Assembly: GCF_000009625.1 (NCBI RefSeq)
Contig: NC_002678.2
Coordinates: 3,628,001 to 3,692,000, forward strand
Source of the DNA: Mesorhizobium japonicum MAFF 303099
GTDB lineage: Bacteria > Pseudomonadota > Alphaproteobacteria > Rhizobiales > Rhizobiaceae
DNA length: 64,000 nucleotides
Direction: 5' to 3'
Positions 16,831 through 24,971 of this stretch are shown here, in pieces (the stretch's first letter is position 1; each line of letters opens with the position of its first letter). A program made the position numbers and the translations under genes. The notes below the pieces were generated by a model that was given only the letters and a program-made list of their open reading frames with translations, searched no databases and was not told the DNA's origin.

Positions 16831-17772
16831 TCAGCCGGCGGCAGCGCCCGTCTCGTCGTGCGCCGGGCTGGCCAGGTCGTCGCGCGCCTTGCGGGCGAGC
16901 TTCTTCGTCGAGCGCTTGGGACTGTCGCCGAACAATTCGGCGGCCTCGGCAAGACAGGATTTCCGCAGGCTCTTTTCCGAGCGCTTCAAGAGCTTGCCGA
17001 GAAGCTTCGTGTCCTCGCACGGCCCCAGCGTCTCGTCGTCCGCCTCGAGCAGCGCGCGCATGACGAACAGGTCATGCAGTTCGCCGAGCCGCTCGCCCAG
17101 TTCATCGACCGCCTTGCGCCGCGCCTTGATCGGCGTCGGCCACAGTCTGCCCAGCAGCGACAGGTGCATGCCATGCGTCTTGGCCGCCTTGCGCAAATCG
17201 TGGAAATCATCGGCCGCGCCGCGCGCGCCGGCCTTGTCGAGCGCCTTCCTGGCACGGCGTAAGGTGACGCGGGCGCCTTCGGCAAGCACGTCGGCCGCCT
17301 GTTCCGGCTGGTCGGGCAAGGCAAGGCTTTCGATCCGCTTCATGCCGTCGGCGCAGGCCGCGGTCGCCGCGCCGATCGCTGCTTCGAGGCCGGCGCCCTC
17401 ATGCAGATCGTGCTGGCGCGCGACCAGCCTGTCGCGCACGGCATCGAGCCCGCCATCGGCGCTCTCCTTGGGAAAAGCTGCTGCCAGCCGGTCGACGGTC
17501 TCGATCAGCGCCGTCGCCTCGCGCGGGCCGGCAAGCAGCGCCGCCACGTTGCGATAGCATTGGTTCTCTGTGGTGCAGAATGTTTCGTCACCGGAATGAA
17601 CCAGGCGCAACAAGGCACGCGCGCTCTTCAGCCGCTTGCGGCATTTGTGCAGTCCCTGTTCTGGCCGGCTGCGCGCTGCATCCAGATGCTGAAGTGCCTT
17701 GCCGATTTCCTCGGCGAGGATGCGCCTGACCTCATCGGTCAACGGCAGGCGCGGGTCGATGCGAAAACTCAT
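16831..17772 (-). CDS. CHAD-domain protein
   Basis: 313 residues, nearly all helical, with conserved His/Arg/Lys motifs of the CHAD fold (LHKCRKRLKSARALLRLV, then DDFHDLRKAAKTHGMHLSLL). CHAD domains bind inorganic polyphosphate. Its start overlaps the CYTH gene stop in an ATGA, so the two are co-translated, matching the common CYTH-CHAD pairing or fusion. Probably part of polyphosphate or triphosphate handling. Confidence 0.92.
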   Translation of the reverse strand: MSFRIDPRLPLTDEVRRILAEEIGKALQHLDAARSRPEQGLHKCRKRLKSARALLRLVHSGDETFCTTENQCYRNVAALLAGPREATALIETVDRLAAAFPKESADGGLDAVRDRLVARQHDLHEGAGLEAAIGAATAACADGMKRIESLALPDQPEQAADVLAEGARVTLRRARKALDKAGARGAADDFHDLRKAAKTHGMHLSLLGRLWPTPIKARRKAVDELGERLGELHDLFVMRALLEADDETLGPCEDTKLLGKLLKRSEKSLRKSCLAEAAELFGDSPKRSTKKLARKARDDLASPAHDETGAAAG

Positions 17773-18242
17773 GCGGCGATCTCCGGTATCCCCCCGAGGG
17801 CGAGCGACGCGTTGTAGAATTTCTGCTCGCCGGTCACTTCACGGCCAAGCCAGTCAGGCAGCATTTCGTCCGGCACATCTTCCGGAGTCTCGAGTTCGGC
17901 CACCACAAGTCCCGCTAGCGCACCGCCGAAGACATCGACTTCATAGAGATAGCCGCGATGCCTAACATGGTGACGTGTCTTCTCGATGACACGTCCAATG
18001 GCGAAGTCCAGCATCTCCAGGGCATCGGCAAGCGGGATCGGATATTCGAACTCGTCGCGCTCGCGCACGCCGCTGCCGAATTTGAGCGTCAGCTCCGCGG
18101 AAGCGCCGTCGCTGATGCGGATGCGGACGGTTCGCCCGGGCGCCGTGGCGAGATAGAACTGGAGAATGCGGATATCCGCCTCGACCAGGCCCCGCCATGC
18201 GGTGCTGGAGACCAGGAACTTGCGCTCGACTTCCTTGCCCAT
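17769..18242 (-). CDS. CYTH-domain triphosphate tunnel metalloenzyme
   Basis: 157 residues. The diagnostic ExExK motif is residues 4-8 (EVERK), followed by tunnel strands rich in Arg, Lys and Glu (VRIRISDG, AELTLKFG, EFEYPIPL). Members hydrolyse triphosphates (inorganic tripolyphosphate, thiamine triphosphate) or act as adenylate cyclases. First gene of the two-gene operon with the CHAD protein. Confidence 0.92.
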   Translation of the reverse strand: MGKEVERKFLVSSTAWRGLVEADIRILQFYLATAPGRTVRIRISDGASAELTLKFGSGVRERDEFEYPIPLADALEMLDFAIGRVIEKTRHHVRHRGYLYEVDVFGGALAGLVVAELETPEDVPDEMLPDWLGREVTGEQKFYNASLALGGIPEIAA

Positions 18243-18299
18243 GGCAGCGCACTAAAGCGTTTGGCGCGGGCGATGGCAAGACGGCTCTGAACACAAGTT

Positions 18300-18327
18300 G
18301 ACTTTAATCAATCGATTGATTAAAGTC
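18300..18327. promoter_or_regulatory. perfect 28-bp palindromic operator before the TetR gene
   Basis: The left half GACTTTAATCAATC is followed at once by its exact reverse complement. It ends five bases before the TetR ATG, and no Shine-Dalgarno lies between, so the transcript may be leaderless with the operator inside the promoter. A perfect palindrome here is what an autoregulated TetR protein would bind. Confidence 0.75.
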
Positions 18328-18332
18328 TGCCC

Positions 18333-19073
18333 ATGATCAAATTGCCCGACGCTAAAAGTTCACGCCGCGAGACATCACCGGAGCTGACGCGTGCCGTACT
18401 CGTGCAGGCGGCGCTGAAACTGTTCGGCCGGCAGGGTTTCGACGGCACCTCGACCCGTGAGATCGCGGCCGAGGCGCAGGCCAATATCGGCTCGATCGCC
18501 TATCATTTCGGCGGTAAGGAAGGCCTCCGCGCCGCCGTCGCCGACTATATCGTCGAGACCGTTCAGGCGGTTGCCGGCCGGGCACTGGCCGCCGGCCAGG
18601 CGCCAGGCAGTGGCCAGGCCGCGCCTGCGGGCGATCCCGAGGCGGCGCGCGCGCAGCTTTTCGCCGCGATAGAGGGGATCGTCGGCTTCGTCGTGGCGCA
18701 GCCGCACGCCGGCGAGATCGTGCAGTTCTTGCTGCGCGAACTGCAGCATCCTACCGCTGCGCTCGACCGCATCTATGACGGTGTGTTCGAGCCGACGCAT
18801 CGCCGGCTGTGCCATCTCTGGGAGCAGGCGACCGGCGAGCCGGCCGAAAGCGAGCGGACCCGGCTCACCGTGTTCACGCTGATCGGCCAGGTCGTCTATT
18901 TCCGCATCGGTCGCGAGGCGGTGAAGCGCCGCATGGGCTGGCACGACATCGGCGCCGCCGAGGCCGCCAAGGTCGTGGCGGTCACCACGGACAATCTCAG
19001 CGCCATACTGGCCGCCCGAATGGGATCAAAACCCAAAATGGGATCAAAACCCCCAATTGGATCAAAACAATGA
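18333..19073 (+). CDS. TetR regulator, CecR-like (DUF1956 C-terminal domain)
   Basis: 246 residues. HTH at about 15-65 (GTSTREIAAEAQANIGSIAY, HFGGKEGL), a Gly/Ala-rich linker, and a ligand-binding domain (EIVQFLLRELQHPTAALDRI, then YDGVFEPTHRRL) matching CecR/YbiH-type regulators. In enterobacteria CecR controls an adjacent HlyD/ABC exporter, the same order seen here. The last 18 residues are a microrepeat (MGSKPK, MGSKPP, IGSKQ). Stop overlaps the HlyD start. Confidence 0.9.
   Translation: MIKLPDAKSSRRETSPELTRAVLVQAALKLFGRQGFDGTSTREIAAEAQANIGSIAYHFGGKEGLRAAVADYIVETVQAVAGRALAAGQAPGSGQAAPAGDPEAARAQLFAAIEGIVGFVVAQPHAGEIVQFLLRELQHPTAALDRIYDGVFEPTHRRLCHLWEQATGEPAESERTRLTVFTLIGQVVYFRIGREAVKRRMGWHDIGAAEAAKVVAVTTDNLSAILAARMGSKPKMGSKPPIGSKQ
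19020..19073 (+). repeat. three 18-bp units forming the tetR/hlyD junction
   Basis: Units at 19020-19037, 19038-19055 and 19056-19073 share ATGGGATCAAAACC with few changes. They encode the C-terminal tail of the TetR protein, and the third unit contains the ATGA in which tetR stops and the next gene starts. Confidence 0.9.
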
Positions 19074-20023
19074 GTTTCCTCTGCTCCTTGCCGCTTGCCG
19101 CGAAGCTCCTCAGTGCCTGTGCGCCCGCCGCGCCACTCGCCGTCGGCTATGTCGAGGGCGACTATGTGCTGCTGGCGCCGATCGAGGTGGCGCAGGTCGA
19201 GACCGTCGCCGTCAAGCGCGGCGATCGCGTCATGCCGGGCACGACGGTGGTGACGCTGGAAAGCGCCGACGCCAAGATCGCGGTGGCCCAGGCCGAGGCA
19301 AGCCTCGCCCAGGCGCAGGCGCAGCTCGCCGATCTGCAGGTCGGCAAGCGGCCGGAAGAGATCGCCGCACTCAAGGCGCAGGTCGACATGGCCAAGGCGC
19401 AGGCCGACGACGCCAAGCGCAAATACGATCGCGCCGCCGACCTGTTCAAGCGCGGCACCGGCACGCAGGCCGATTACGACACCGCCTCGGCGACGCTGGA
19501 GACGGCCAACGCCCAGGTCGGCCAGGCGCAGGCCAATCTCGCCGTCGGCGGCCTGCCGGCGCGGCCCGAGACGATCAAGGCCGCCGACAATCAGGTCAAG
19601 CAGGCACAGGCAGCCCTGCAGCAGGCTCAGTGGCGGCTGTCCAAGCGCACGCTCGCCGCACCTTCGCCCGGCCGCGTCAACGATGTCATCCGCAATCCCG
19701 GCGACACGGCCGGTCCGACCGCGCCGGTCATTTCGATGCTGCCCGACGGCGCGGTGAAACTCAGCGTCTACATACCGGAGGCTGCCTTCTCTTCGGTCAG
19801 GATCGGCAGCCTGCTCAGCGTTCATTGCGACGGCTGTGGCGAGGGCGTGAAGGCGCGCGTCAGCTATGTCTCGCCCGATCCCGAATTCACTCCGCCGGTG
19901 ATCTATTCGCTCGAGAACCGGCAGAAGCTGGTCTATCTGGTCGAGGCGCGGCCGGAGGGCGATGCCGGCCCGCTGCAGCCAGGCCAGATCGTCGATGTCG
20001 AGCTTGCGGAAACGGCAAAATGA
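19070..20023 (+). CDS. HlyD-family membrane fusion protein of an ABC exporter
   Basis: 317 residues. N-terminal hydrophobic segment with lipobox-like LSAC (Cys17), so probably a lipoprotein of the inner membrane. Biotinyl-lipoyl-like half motifs flank a long Ala/Gln-rich coiled-coil hairpin at about 65-185 (repeats of AQAEASLAQAQAQLADLQVG type), followed by a beta-barrel region. Starts within the TetR stop (ATGA) and ends in an ATGA with the ATPase gene. Equivalent of YbhG. Confidence 0.9.
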   Translation: MSFLCSLPLAAKLLSACAPAAPLAVGYVEGDYVLLAPIEVAQVETVAVKRGDRVMPGTTVVTLESADAKIAVAQAEASLAQAQAQLADLQVGKRPEEIAALKAQVDMAKAQADDAKRKYDRAADLFKRGTGTQADYDTASATLETANAQVGQAQANLAVGGLPARPETIKAADNQVKQAQAALQQAQWRLSKRTLAAPSPGRVNDVIRNPGDTAGPTAPVISMLPDGAVKLSVYIPEAAFSSVRIGSLLSVHCDGCGEGVKARVSYVSPDPEFTPPVIYSLENRQKLVYLVEARPEGDAGPLQPGQIVDVELAETAK

Positions 20024-20940
20024 ACGCCATCGACGTTCACGGCCTGGTCAAGCGGTTCGGCGACAAGACCGTCGTCGACCAAGTGACGATGTCGGTCGCC
20101 GAAGGCGAGATCGTCGGTTTCCTCGGCCCCAACGGTTCGGGCAAGACCACCACCATCCGCATCATGTGCGGCCTGCTGACGCCGGACGAAGGCGAAGGCA
20201 CCGTGCTGGGGTTCAACATCCGCACCGACTCGCTCAGCATCAAGCGCGAAGTCGGCTACATGACGCAGAAATTCTCGTTCTACGAGGATCTGACCATCGG
20301 CGAGAATCTCGAATTCGTGGCGCGGCTCTACCAGCTGAGACCGGTCGAGGAGTATGTCGCCAGGACACTGGAGGAACTCGGCCTCACCACGCGCCGCGAC
20401 CAGCTGGCCGGCACGCTGTCCGGCGGCTGGAAACAGCGGCTGGCGCTCGCCGCGTGCATCATGCACAAGCCGAAATTGCTGCTGCTCGACGAGCCGACGG
20501 CCGGCGTCGACCCGAAGGCGCGGCGCGAATTCTGGGACGAGATCCATCGCCTCGCCAGCGGCGGGCTGACCGTCCTGGTCTCGACCCACTACATGGACGA
20601 AGCCGAGCGCTGCCACCGCATCAGCTACATCTCCTACGGCAAGATGCTGGCCACCGGCACCGTTGAGGAGGTGGTGAAAAACGCCGGCCTGACGACGTTC
20701 GTGGTGCAGGGTCCGCGGCTCGCCAAGGTGGCCGAAGCGCTGCAGGGCCGCCCCGGCGTCGACCAGGTGGCGCCGTTCGGCGCCACGCTGCATGTCGTCG
20801 GTTCCGACAGCAAGAAGCTCGAAGCAGCGCTTGCCGATATCGAGAAGGAGCATAAGGGCGTGACGGTGGCGCCGGGCGAAACCAGCCTGGAGGATGTCTT
20901 CATCCAGTTCATGTCGGGGTCGAAGGACAATATGGCATGA
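20020..20940 (+). CDS. ABC transporter ATP-binding protein (YbhF-like)
   Basis: 306 residues, one ATPase domain: Walker A GPNGSGKTTT, signature LSGGWKQRLALA, Walker B LLLLDEPTAGVD and a switch His in VSTHYMDEAERC. Its C-terminal extension (residues 225-306) is typical of ABC-2 exporters. E. coli YbhF carries two ATPase domains whereas this one carries one, so it should work as a homodimer. Overlaps both neighbours by four bases. The open frame continues 5' through the hlyD gene but the ATG at 20020 is the coupled start. Confidence 0.93.
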   Translation: MNAIDVHGLVKRFGDKTVVDQVTMSVAEGEIVGFLGPNGSGKTTTIRIMCGLLTPDEGEGTVLGFNIRTDSLSIKREVGYMTQKFSFYEDLTIGENLEFVARLYQLRPVEEYVARTLEELGLTTRRDQLAGTLSGGWKQRLALAACIMHKPKLLLLDEPTAGVDPKARREFWDEIHRLASGGLTVLVSTHYMDEAERCHRISYISYGKMLATGTVEEVVKNAGLTTFVVQGPRLAKVAEALQGRPGVDQVAPFGATLHVVGSDSKKLEAALADIEKEHKGVTVAPGETSLEDVFIQFMSGSKDNMA

Positions 20941-22073
20941 ACAGCGTCTTCTCCTTCGCCCGGCTCGGCGCGCTGCTGATCAAGGAATTCATCCAGATGC
21001 GGCGCGACCGCATCACCTTCGCCATGATGCTCGGCGTGCCGCTGCTGCAGCTCATTCTGTTCGGCTTCGCCATCAACAACGATCCCAAGGGCTTGCCGAC
21101 GGCGCTGGTGGCGATGAGCAACGACCAGTACACGCGCGCCATGGTCTCGGCGCTGCAGGTGACGGGCTACTATCATTTCGACCATGTCACCGAGAGCGCC
21201 GAAGAGGCGGAGTTCCTGATGGCGCGCGGCGACGTTTCCTTCGTCGTCACCATCCCGGCCGACTTCGCCAGCCGAGTCGAGCGCGGCGACAATCCGCAGA
21301 TCCTGATCGAGGCCGACGCGACCGATCCCTCGGCCGCGAGCGGCGCCATTTCCACGCTGAGCACGGTGGCGAGCCAGGCGCTGCTGCGCGCCCAAGGCAT
21401 GCAGGCGGCCGCCGCCGAGAATGCCAGGCAGCAGCTGCAGGTGGTGGTGCACCATCGCTACAATCCTGAAGGCATTTCGCAATACAACATCGTGCCCGGC
21501 CTGCTCGGCGTCATCCTGCAGATGACCATGGTGATGATGACGGCCATGGCGCTGACCCGCGAAACCGAGCGCGGCACGATGGAAAACCTGCTCGCCATGC
21601 CGTCCAGTCCGGCCGAGATCATGCTGGGCAAGGTGCTGCCCTTCCTTGTCGTCGGCGCGGTGCAGGTCGCGGTGGTGCTGGTGGCGGCCAAGCTTCTGTT
21701 CGATATCCCGTTCGTTGGCAGCCTGACGCTGCTGTTGTCGTCGGTGCTTGTCTTCGTGCTGTCGCTGGTGCTGCTCGGCTACACCATCTCGACCATGGCC
21801 CGCTCGCAGATGCAGGCGATGCAGCTCACCTTCTTTTTCTTCCTGCCGTCGCTGCTGTTGTCCGGCTTCATGTTCCCCTATCGCGGCATGCCGGGCTGGG
21901 CCCAGGCGCTGGGCGAAATCTTCCCGCTGACGCATTTCCTGCGCATCACCCGATCGGTGATGCTGAAGGGCGCCGACTTCCACGCCATCGCTACCGAGGT
22001 CGGCTGGCTGGCCGTGTTCGTGCTGGTCTTCGCGGGCACCGCGCTGCTGCGGTTCAGGCGCACGCTGGACTGA
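20937..22073 (+). CDS. ABC-2 type permease (YbhS/YbhR-like)
   Basis: 378 residues. One helix near the N-terminus, a large extracytoplasmic domain at about 45-180, then five helices (LGVILQMTMVMMTAMALT to the C-terminus) with the ABC2 membrane signature (ERGTMENLLAMPSSPAEIML, GYTISTMARSQMQAMQ). Final gene of the TetR-HlyD-ATPase-permease operon; two copies would form the channel. Substrate unknown; relatives influence cefoperazone and chloramphenicol sensitivity. Confidence 0.92.
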   Translation: MNSVFSFARLGALLIKEFIQMRRDRITFAMMLGVPLLQLILFGFAINNDPKGLPTALVAMSNDQYTRAMVSALQVTGYYHFDHVTESAEEAEFLMARGDVSFVVTIPADFASRVERGDNPQILIEADATDPSAASGAISTLSTVASQALLRAQGMQAAAAENARQQLQVVVHHRYNPEGISQYNIVPGLLGVILQMTMVMMTAMALTRETERGTMENLLAMPSSPAEIMLGKVLPFLVVGAVQVAVVLVAAKLLFDIPFVGSLTLLLSSVLVFVLSLVLLGYTISTMARSQMQAMQLTFFFFLPSLLLSGFMFPYRGMPGWAQALGEIFPLTHFLRITRSVMLKGADFHAIATEVGWLAVFVLVFAGTALLRFRRTLD

Positions 22074-22085
22074 CCGCAAACGGAC

Positions 22086-22132
22086 GCCTCAGCCCGGCCG
22101 CTGTGAGCGGCCGAGGCAGCCCGCCGGGCTGC
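22086..22132. terminator. double hairpin between convergent genes
   Basis: GGCCGCT-GTG-AGCGGCC (22096-22112) lies inside a GCCTC/GAGGC outer stem, and a second hairpin GCAGCCC-GCC-GGGCTGC follows at 22116-22132. It separates the permease gene from the oppositely oriented dehydratase; there is no T tract. Confidence 0.5.
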
Positions 22133-22166
22133 GCCAATAGCAGGCATGGCGCACAGGACAAAGCGC

Positions 22167-23150
22167 TCAGGCGGCCGCCATGATCCCGGCATAGGTGCCG
22201 AAATCGACATTGCCGCCGGACAGCACCACGGCGACGCATTTGCCGGACAGTTCGATCTCGCCCGACGACAGCGCCGCCAGCGCCACGCAGCCGCCCGGCT
22301 CGACCACCAGCTTCAGATAGGCCATGGCATCGCGCATCGCCTGTGCGGTCGCCTTGTCGGAGACGGCAATGGCCCCAGTGAGGTTCCTGCGGTTGATTTC
22401 GAAGGTGATGGCGCCCGGCTCGGCGGTCAGGATCGCGTCGCAGATCGAGCTGTGGCCGGGCTCGTTCGAAACCCGCGCGCCTGCGGCGAGCGAGCGGCGC
22501 GTGTCGTCGAAATGCTCGGGCTCTACCGCCCAGACCGCCGTGCCCGGCGAGGCATCCTTGACCGCCACCGAAATGCCGCTCGACAGGCCGCCGCCCCCGC
22601 AGGGGATGACGACGGTGTCGAGGCTGACGCCGAGCGCCCTGCCCTGCCGCATCAGTTCAAGGCCGATCGTGCCTTGCCCGGCAATGATGGCCGGATCGTC
22701 GAAGGGCGGCACCAGCACCATGCCCTTGTCGATATAGGGGCGAACCACGGTCATGCGGTCATCGCGAAAGCGGTCGAACGGCACCACCTCCGCGCCCATC
22801 TTGCGGACATTGCCGATCTTCATCGCCGGCGCGTCCGCCGGCATGGCGATGACCGCCTTGACGCCGAACATGGCGGCCGAAGCGGCAACCCCTTGCGCAT
22901 GATTGCCGGAGGAGAAGGCGACGACGCCACGGCTGCGCTCTTCCTCGCTCAGCGACGACAGCTTGTTGTAGGCGCCGCGGAACTTGAACGAGCCGGTGCG
23001 CTGCAACGTCTCCGGCTTGAACAGGATACGGCCGCCGAAGCGCTTGTTCAGCTCGGCCGATTCGATCAATGGCGTTTCGACGATCAGGCCGGAGAGGCGG
23101 GCGGCGGCGGCACGGATGTCGGCGATGCCGGGAGGGGTGGTGGCGGTCAT
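22167..23150 (-). CDS. threonine/serine dehydratase, fold-type II PLP enzyme
   Basis: 327 residues. PLP-binding Lys56 in GSFKFRGA, phosphate-binding loop CGGGGLSSG, and SSGNHAQGVA are all present. Catalyses deamination of threonine to 2-oxobutyrate or of serine to pyruvate; serine-racemase-like activity is possible. It lacks the ACT regulatory domain of biosynthetic IlvA, which fits a catabolic enzyme of 320-330 residues. Confidence 0.9.
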   Translation of the reverse strand: MTATTPPGIADIRAAAARLSGLIVETPLIESAELNKRFGGRILFKPETLQRTGSFKFRGAYNKLSSLSEEERSRGVVAFSSGNHAQGVAASAAMFGVKAVIAMPADAPAMKIGNVRKMGAEVVPFDRFRDDRMTVVRPYIDKGMVLVPPFDDPAIIAGQGTIGLELMRQGRALGVSLDTVVIPCGGGGLSSGISVAVKDASPGTAVWAVEPEHFDDTRRSLAAGARVSNEPGHSSICDAILTAEPGAITFEINRRNLTGAIAVSDKATAQAMRDAMAYLKLVVEPGGCVALAALSSGEIELSGKCVAVVLSGGNVDFGTYAGIMAAA

Positions 23151-23264
23151 GCGAGGTCCAACAAGAGAGGCAGTCTCTTCTCATGATGCCCGCAAAGGCA
23201 CATGGCGCACCATTGAAAAAATGTGACCGTTACAAAGTTGGCGGTGGCGCTGCCGCCGAAGCTG

Positions 23265-23320
23265 CCAATCTCCCCCTCGTGGGGAATGTCCGGCAGGACG
23301 GAGGGGGGCGCTGTCCCGCC
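23265..23320 (+). repeat. rhizobial intergenic palindromic repeat
   Basis: The 302 bp between the dehydratase start and the next gene hold no credible ORF but do hold this structured block: CCCCCTCGTGGGG and a TGTCCGGCAGGACG hairpin, then AGGGGGGCGCTGTCCCGCC. It resembles intergenic mosaic repeats scattered in Mesorhizobium chromosomes (recognised from general familiarity, not a search). Confidence 0.5.
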
Positions 23321-23396
23321 AGCCTATCTCAAGGTTTTTTGCCCAATTACAGAGCGCTCAGCCGGAGGCCCGCTGCCTGCGGCAGCTCTCCGGTTC

Positions 23397-23452
23397 GAAC
23401 CCGTTGAAAGGTCCACCGGACCCTTTCAATTCGCCTGCGGCGAACCGGGTTC
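23397..23452 (-). terminator. nested hairpin directly after the 106-residue gene
   Basis: Inner arms TTGAAAGGTCC (23404-23414) and GGACCCTTTCAA (23418-23429, one bulged C) and outer arms GAACCCG (23397-23403) / CGGGTTC (23446-23452). The outer stem touches the stop codon of the minus-strand gene, placing it as that gene's terminator; a further GCTGCC-TGC-GGCAGC hairpin is at 23372-23386. Confidence 0.45.
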
Positions 23453-23773
23453 TCACCCCAGCAATGTCCGTTGCCTCTTCGTCCCACCCAGCTTGCGCCA
23501 ATTGTTGAAGCGATGCGTGGCGGCGGCGAACGAGATCTTCATCTGCTGGGCGACCGAATAGCGCGATTTGCCTTCGTCGAACATGCGGTAGCAGCACTCG
23601 ACCCCTTCCTCGGTCAGCTTGCCGTCGGGGGCCTTGTTGTGCGGGTTGGCGGGGTCGAATTTCTCTATCTGCTGCTCGACCAGGCCCTTCAGGCGCTGCA
23701 GATCGGCCTCGATGCTGGCGATGAGATCGAGAACGGGTTTCGGGTCGAAATGCTGTGCGTGCGGCTTCGTCAT
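23453..23773 (-). CDS. conserved-looking hypothetical protein with C-terminal HTH-like segment
   Basis: 106 residues, not recognised. N-terminal half is a coiled-coil-like helix (VLDLIASIEADLQRLKGLVE). The C-terminal half, RYSVAQQMKISFAAATHRFN then NWRKLGG, reads like a helix-turn-helix. It could be a small DNA-binding protein. Divergent from mbfA, with the Irr-type palindrome in the shared 175-bp gap, so it might be co-controlled by iron. Confidence 0.65.
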   Translation of the reverse strand: MTKPHAQHFDPKPVLDLIASIEADLQRLKGLVEQQIEKFDPANPHNKAPDGKLTEEGVECCYRMFDEGKSRYSVAQQMKISFAAATHRFNNWRKLGGTKRQRTLLG

Positions 23774-23909
23774 GCGGGAATCCTCGTTCTTGTCTTAGGT
23801 TCAGCTATATAGGTGAATCTTTGCCAATAAGGAAGGGGCGGCCCTGTTCAAGCGCTTCAACAATTCTTGAACCCGCGGCCTCAGCGCGATTGACCCCGAG
23901 CACGCTAAA

Positions 23910-23938
23910 CCCTAGTTTAGAACAATTCTAAACTAGGG
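23910..23938. promoter_or_regulatory. Irr box / iron control element (ICE) of mbfA
   Basis: Perfect 13-3-13 inverted repeat: CCCTAGTTTAGAA, spacer CAA, TTCTAAACTAGGG. The core TTTAGAA-N3-TTCTAAA is the ICE bound by the haem-dependent regulator Irr in Rhizobiales. It ends ten bases before the mbfA ATG, the position expected for repression under low iron. Confidence 0.88.
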
Positions 23939-23948
23939 TCCTTTCCTC

Positions 23949-24932
23949 ATGCTTTCCCGTGTTTTCGGCTTTGGCCGCCGCCCCTTCGAATCGCTCTCCG
24001 AACAAGAAATCCTGGCGCTGGCCATTTCATCCGAGGAAGATGACGGGCGCATCTACCGGGCCTATGCCGACGGGCTGGCGGAAAGTTTTCCGCAATCGGC
24101 GAAAGTGTTCGAGGAGATGGCCGAGGAAGAGGACGGCCATCGCGACTCGCTGATCGAGCTCTTCCGCAAGCGTTTCGGCGAGCGCATCCCGCTGATCCGG
24201 CGCGAACATGTGAGGGGCTATTATGAGCGCAAGCCCGACTGGCTGGTGAGGCCGCTCGGCATCGAGCATGTGCGCCGCCAGGCCGAGGCGATGGAGCAAC
24301 AGGCCTACCGTTTCTATGTCGAAGCGGCCAAGCGAACATCAGATGCCTCGACCCGGAAACTGCTCGACGACCTGGCGGCGGCCGAGCAGGGGCACGAGAA
24401 CTCGGCGCAGCGGCTGGAGCAGAAGCATGTGCCTGGCGATGTGAAGGATGAAGAGGCCAGCGCCGAACAGCGCCAGTTCATCCTCACCTATGTGCAGCCG
24501 GGCCTGGCCGGGCTGATGGATGGATCGGTGTCGACGCTGGCACCGATCTTCGCCGCCGCCTTTGCCACCCATGACACCTGGCAGACGCTGCTGGTCGGCC
24601 TTGCCGCCTCGATCGGCGCCGGCATTTCGATGGGCTTCACCGAGGTCGCGTCCGACGACGGCAAATTGTCGGGCCGCGGCTCGCCGATAAAGCGCGGCCT
24701 CACCGTCGGTATCATGACGACGCTGGGCGGTCTCGGCCACGCGCTGCCCTATCTCATCCCGCATTTCTGGACGGCGACGGCCGTTGCCGCCGTCGTGGTG
24801 TTCTTCGAACTGTGGGCCATCGCCTTCGTCCAGAACCGCTACATGCAGACCCCGTTCCTGCGCGCCGCCTTCCAGGTGGTGCTGGGCGGCGCGCTGGTGT
24901 TCGCCGCAGGTGTGTTGATCGGGAATGCTTAG
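23949..24932 (+). CDS. mbfA: MbfA, membrane-bound ferritin/iron exporter
   Basis: 327 residues. The N-terminal ferritin-like domain (about 15-160) has the di-iron Glu/His pattern (EEDDGRIY, EEEDGHRD, EQQAYRFY, EQGHENSAQR). The C-terminal half is a VIT1/CCC1-type membrane domain (YVQPGLAGLMDGSVSTLAPI, GAGISMGFTEVASDDG) with about five helices. MbfA exports iron and protects against iron and peroxide stress in Bradyrhizobium and Agrobacterium, where Irr represses it. The ICE immediately upstream supports the same control here. Confidence 0.93.
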   Translation: MLSRVFGFGRRPFESLSEQEILALAISSEEDDGRIYRAYADGLAESFPQSAKVFEEMAEEEDGHRDSLIELFRKRFGERIPLIRREHVRGYYERKPDWLVRPLGIEHVRRQAEAMEQQAYRFYVEAAKRTSDASTRKLLDDLAAAEQGHENSAQRLEQKHVPGDVKDEEASAEQRQFILTYVQPGLAGLMDGSVSTLAPIFAAAFATHDTWQTLLVGLAASIGAGISMGFTEVASDDGKLSGRGSPIKRGLTVGIMTTLGGLGHALPYLIPHFWTATAVAAVVVFFELWAIAFVQNRYMQTPFLRAAFQVVLGGALVFAAGVLIGNA

Positions 24933-24970
24933 CTTCTTTCCTTCTCCCACAAGGGGAGAAGGAAAGAAGC
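24932..24970. terminator. 17-bp perfect hairpin between mbfA and the monooxygenase gene
   Basis: Arms GCTTCTTTCCTTCTCCC (24932-24948) and GGGAGAAGGAAAGAAGC (24954-24970), 5-nt loop. It starts inside the mbfA stop codon and ends two bases before the stop of the convergent gene, so it most likely terminates both transcripts. Confidence 0.7.
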
Positions 24971-24971
24971 G

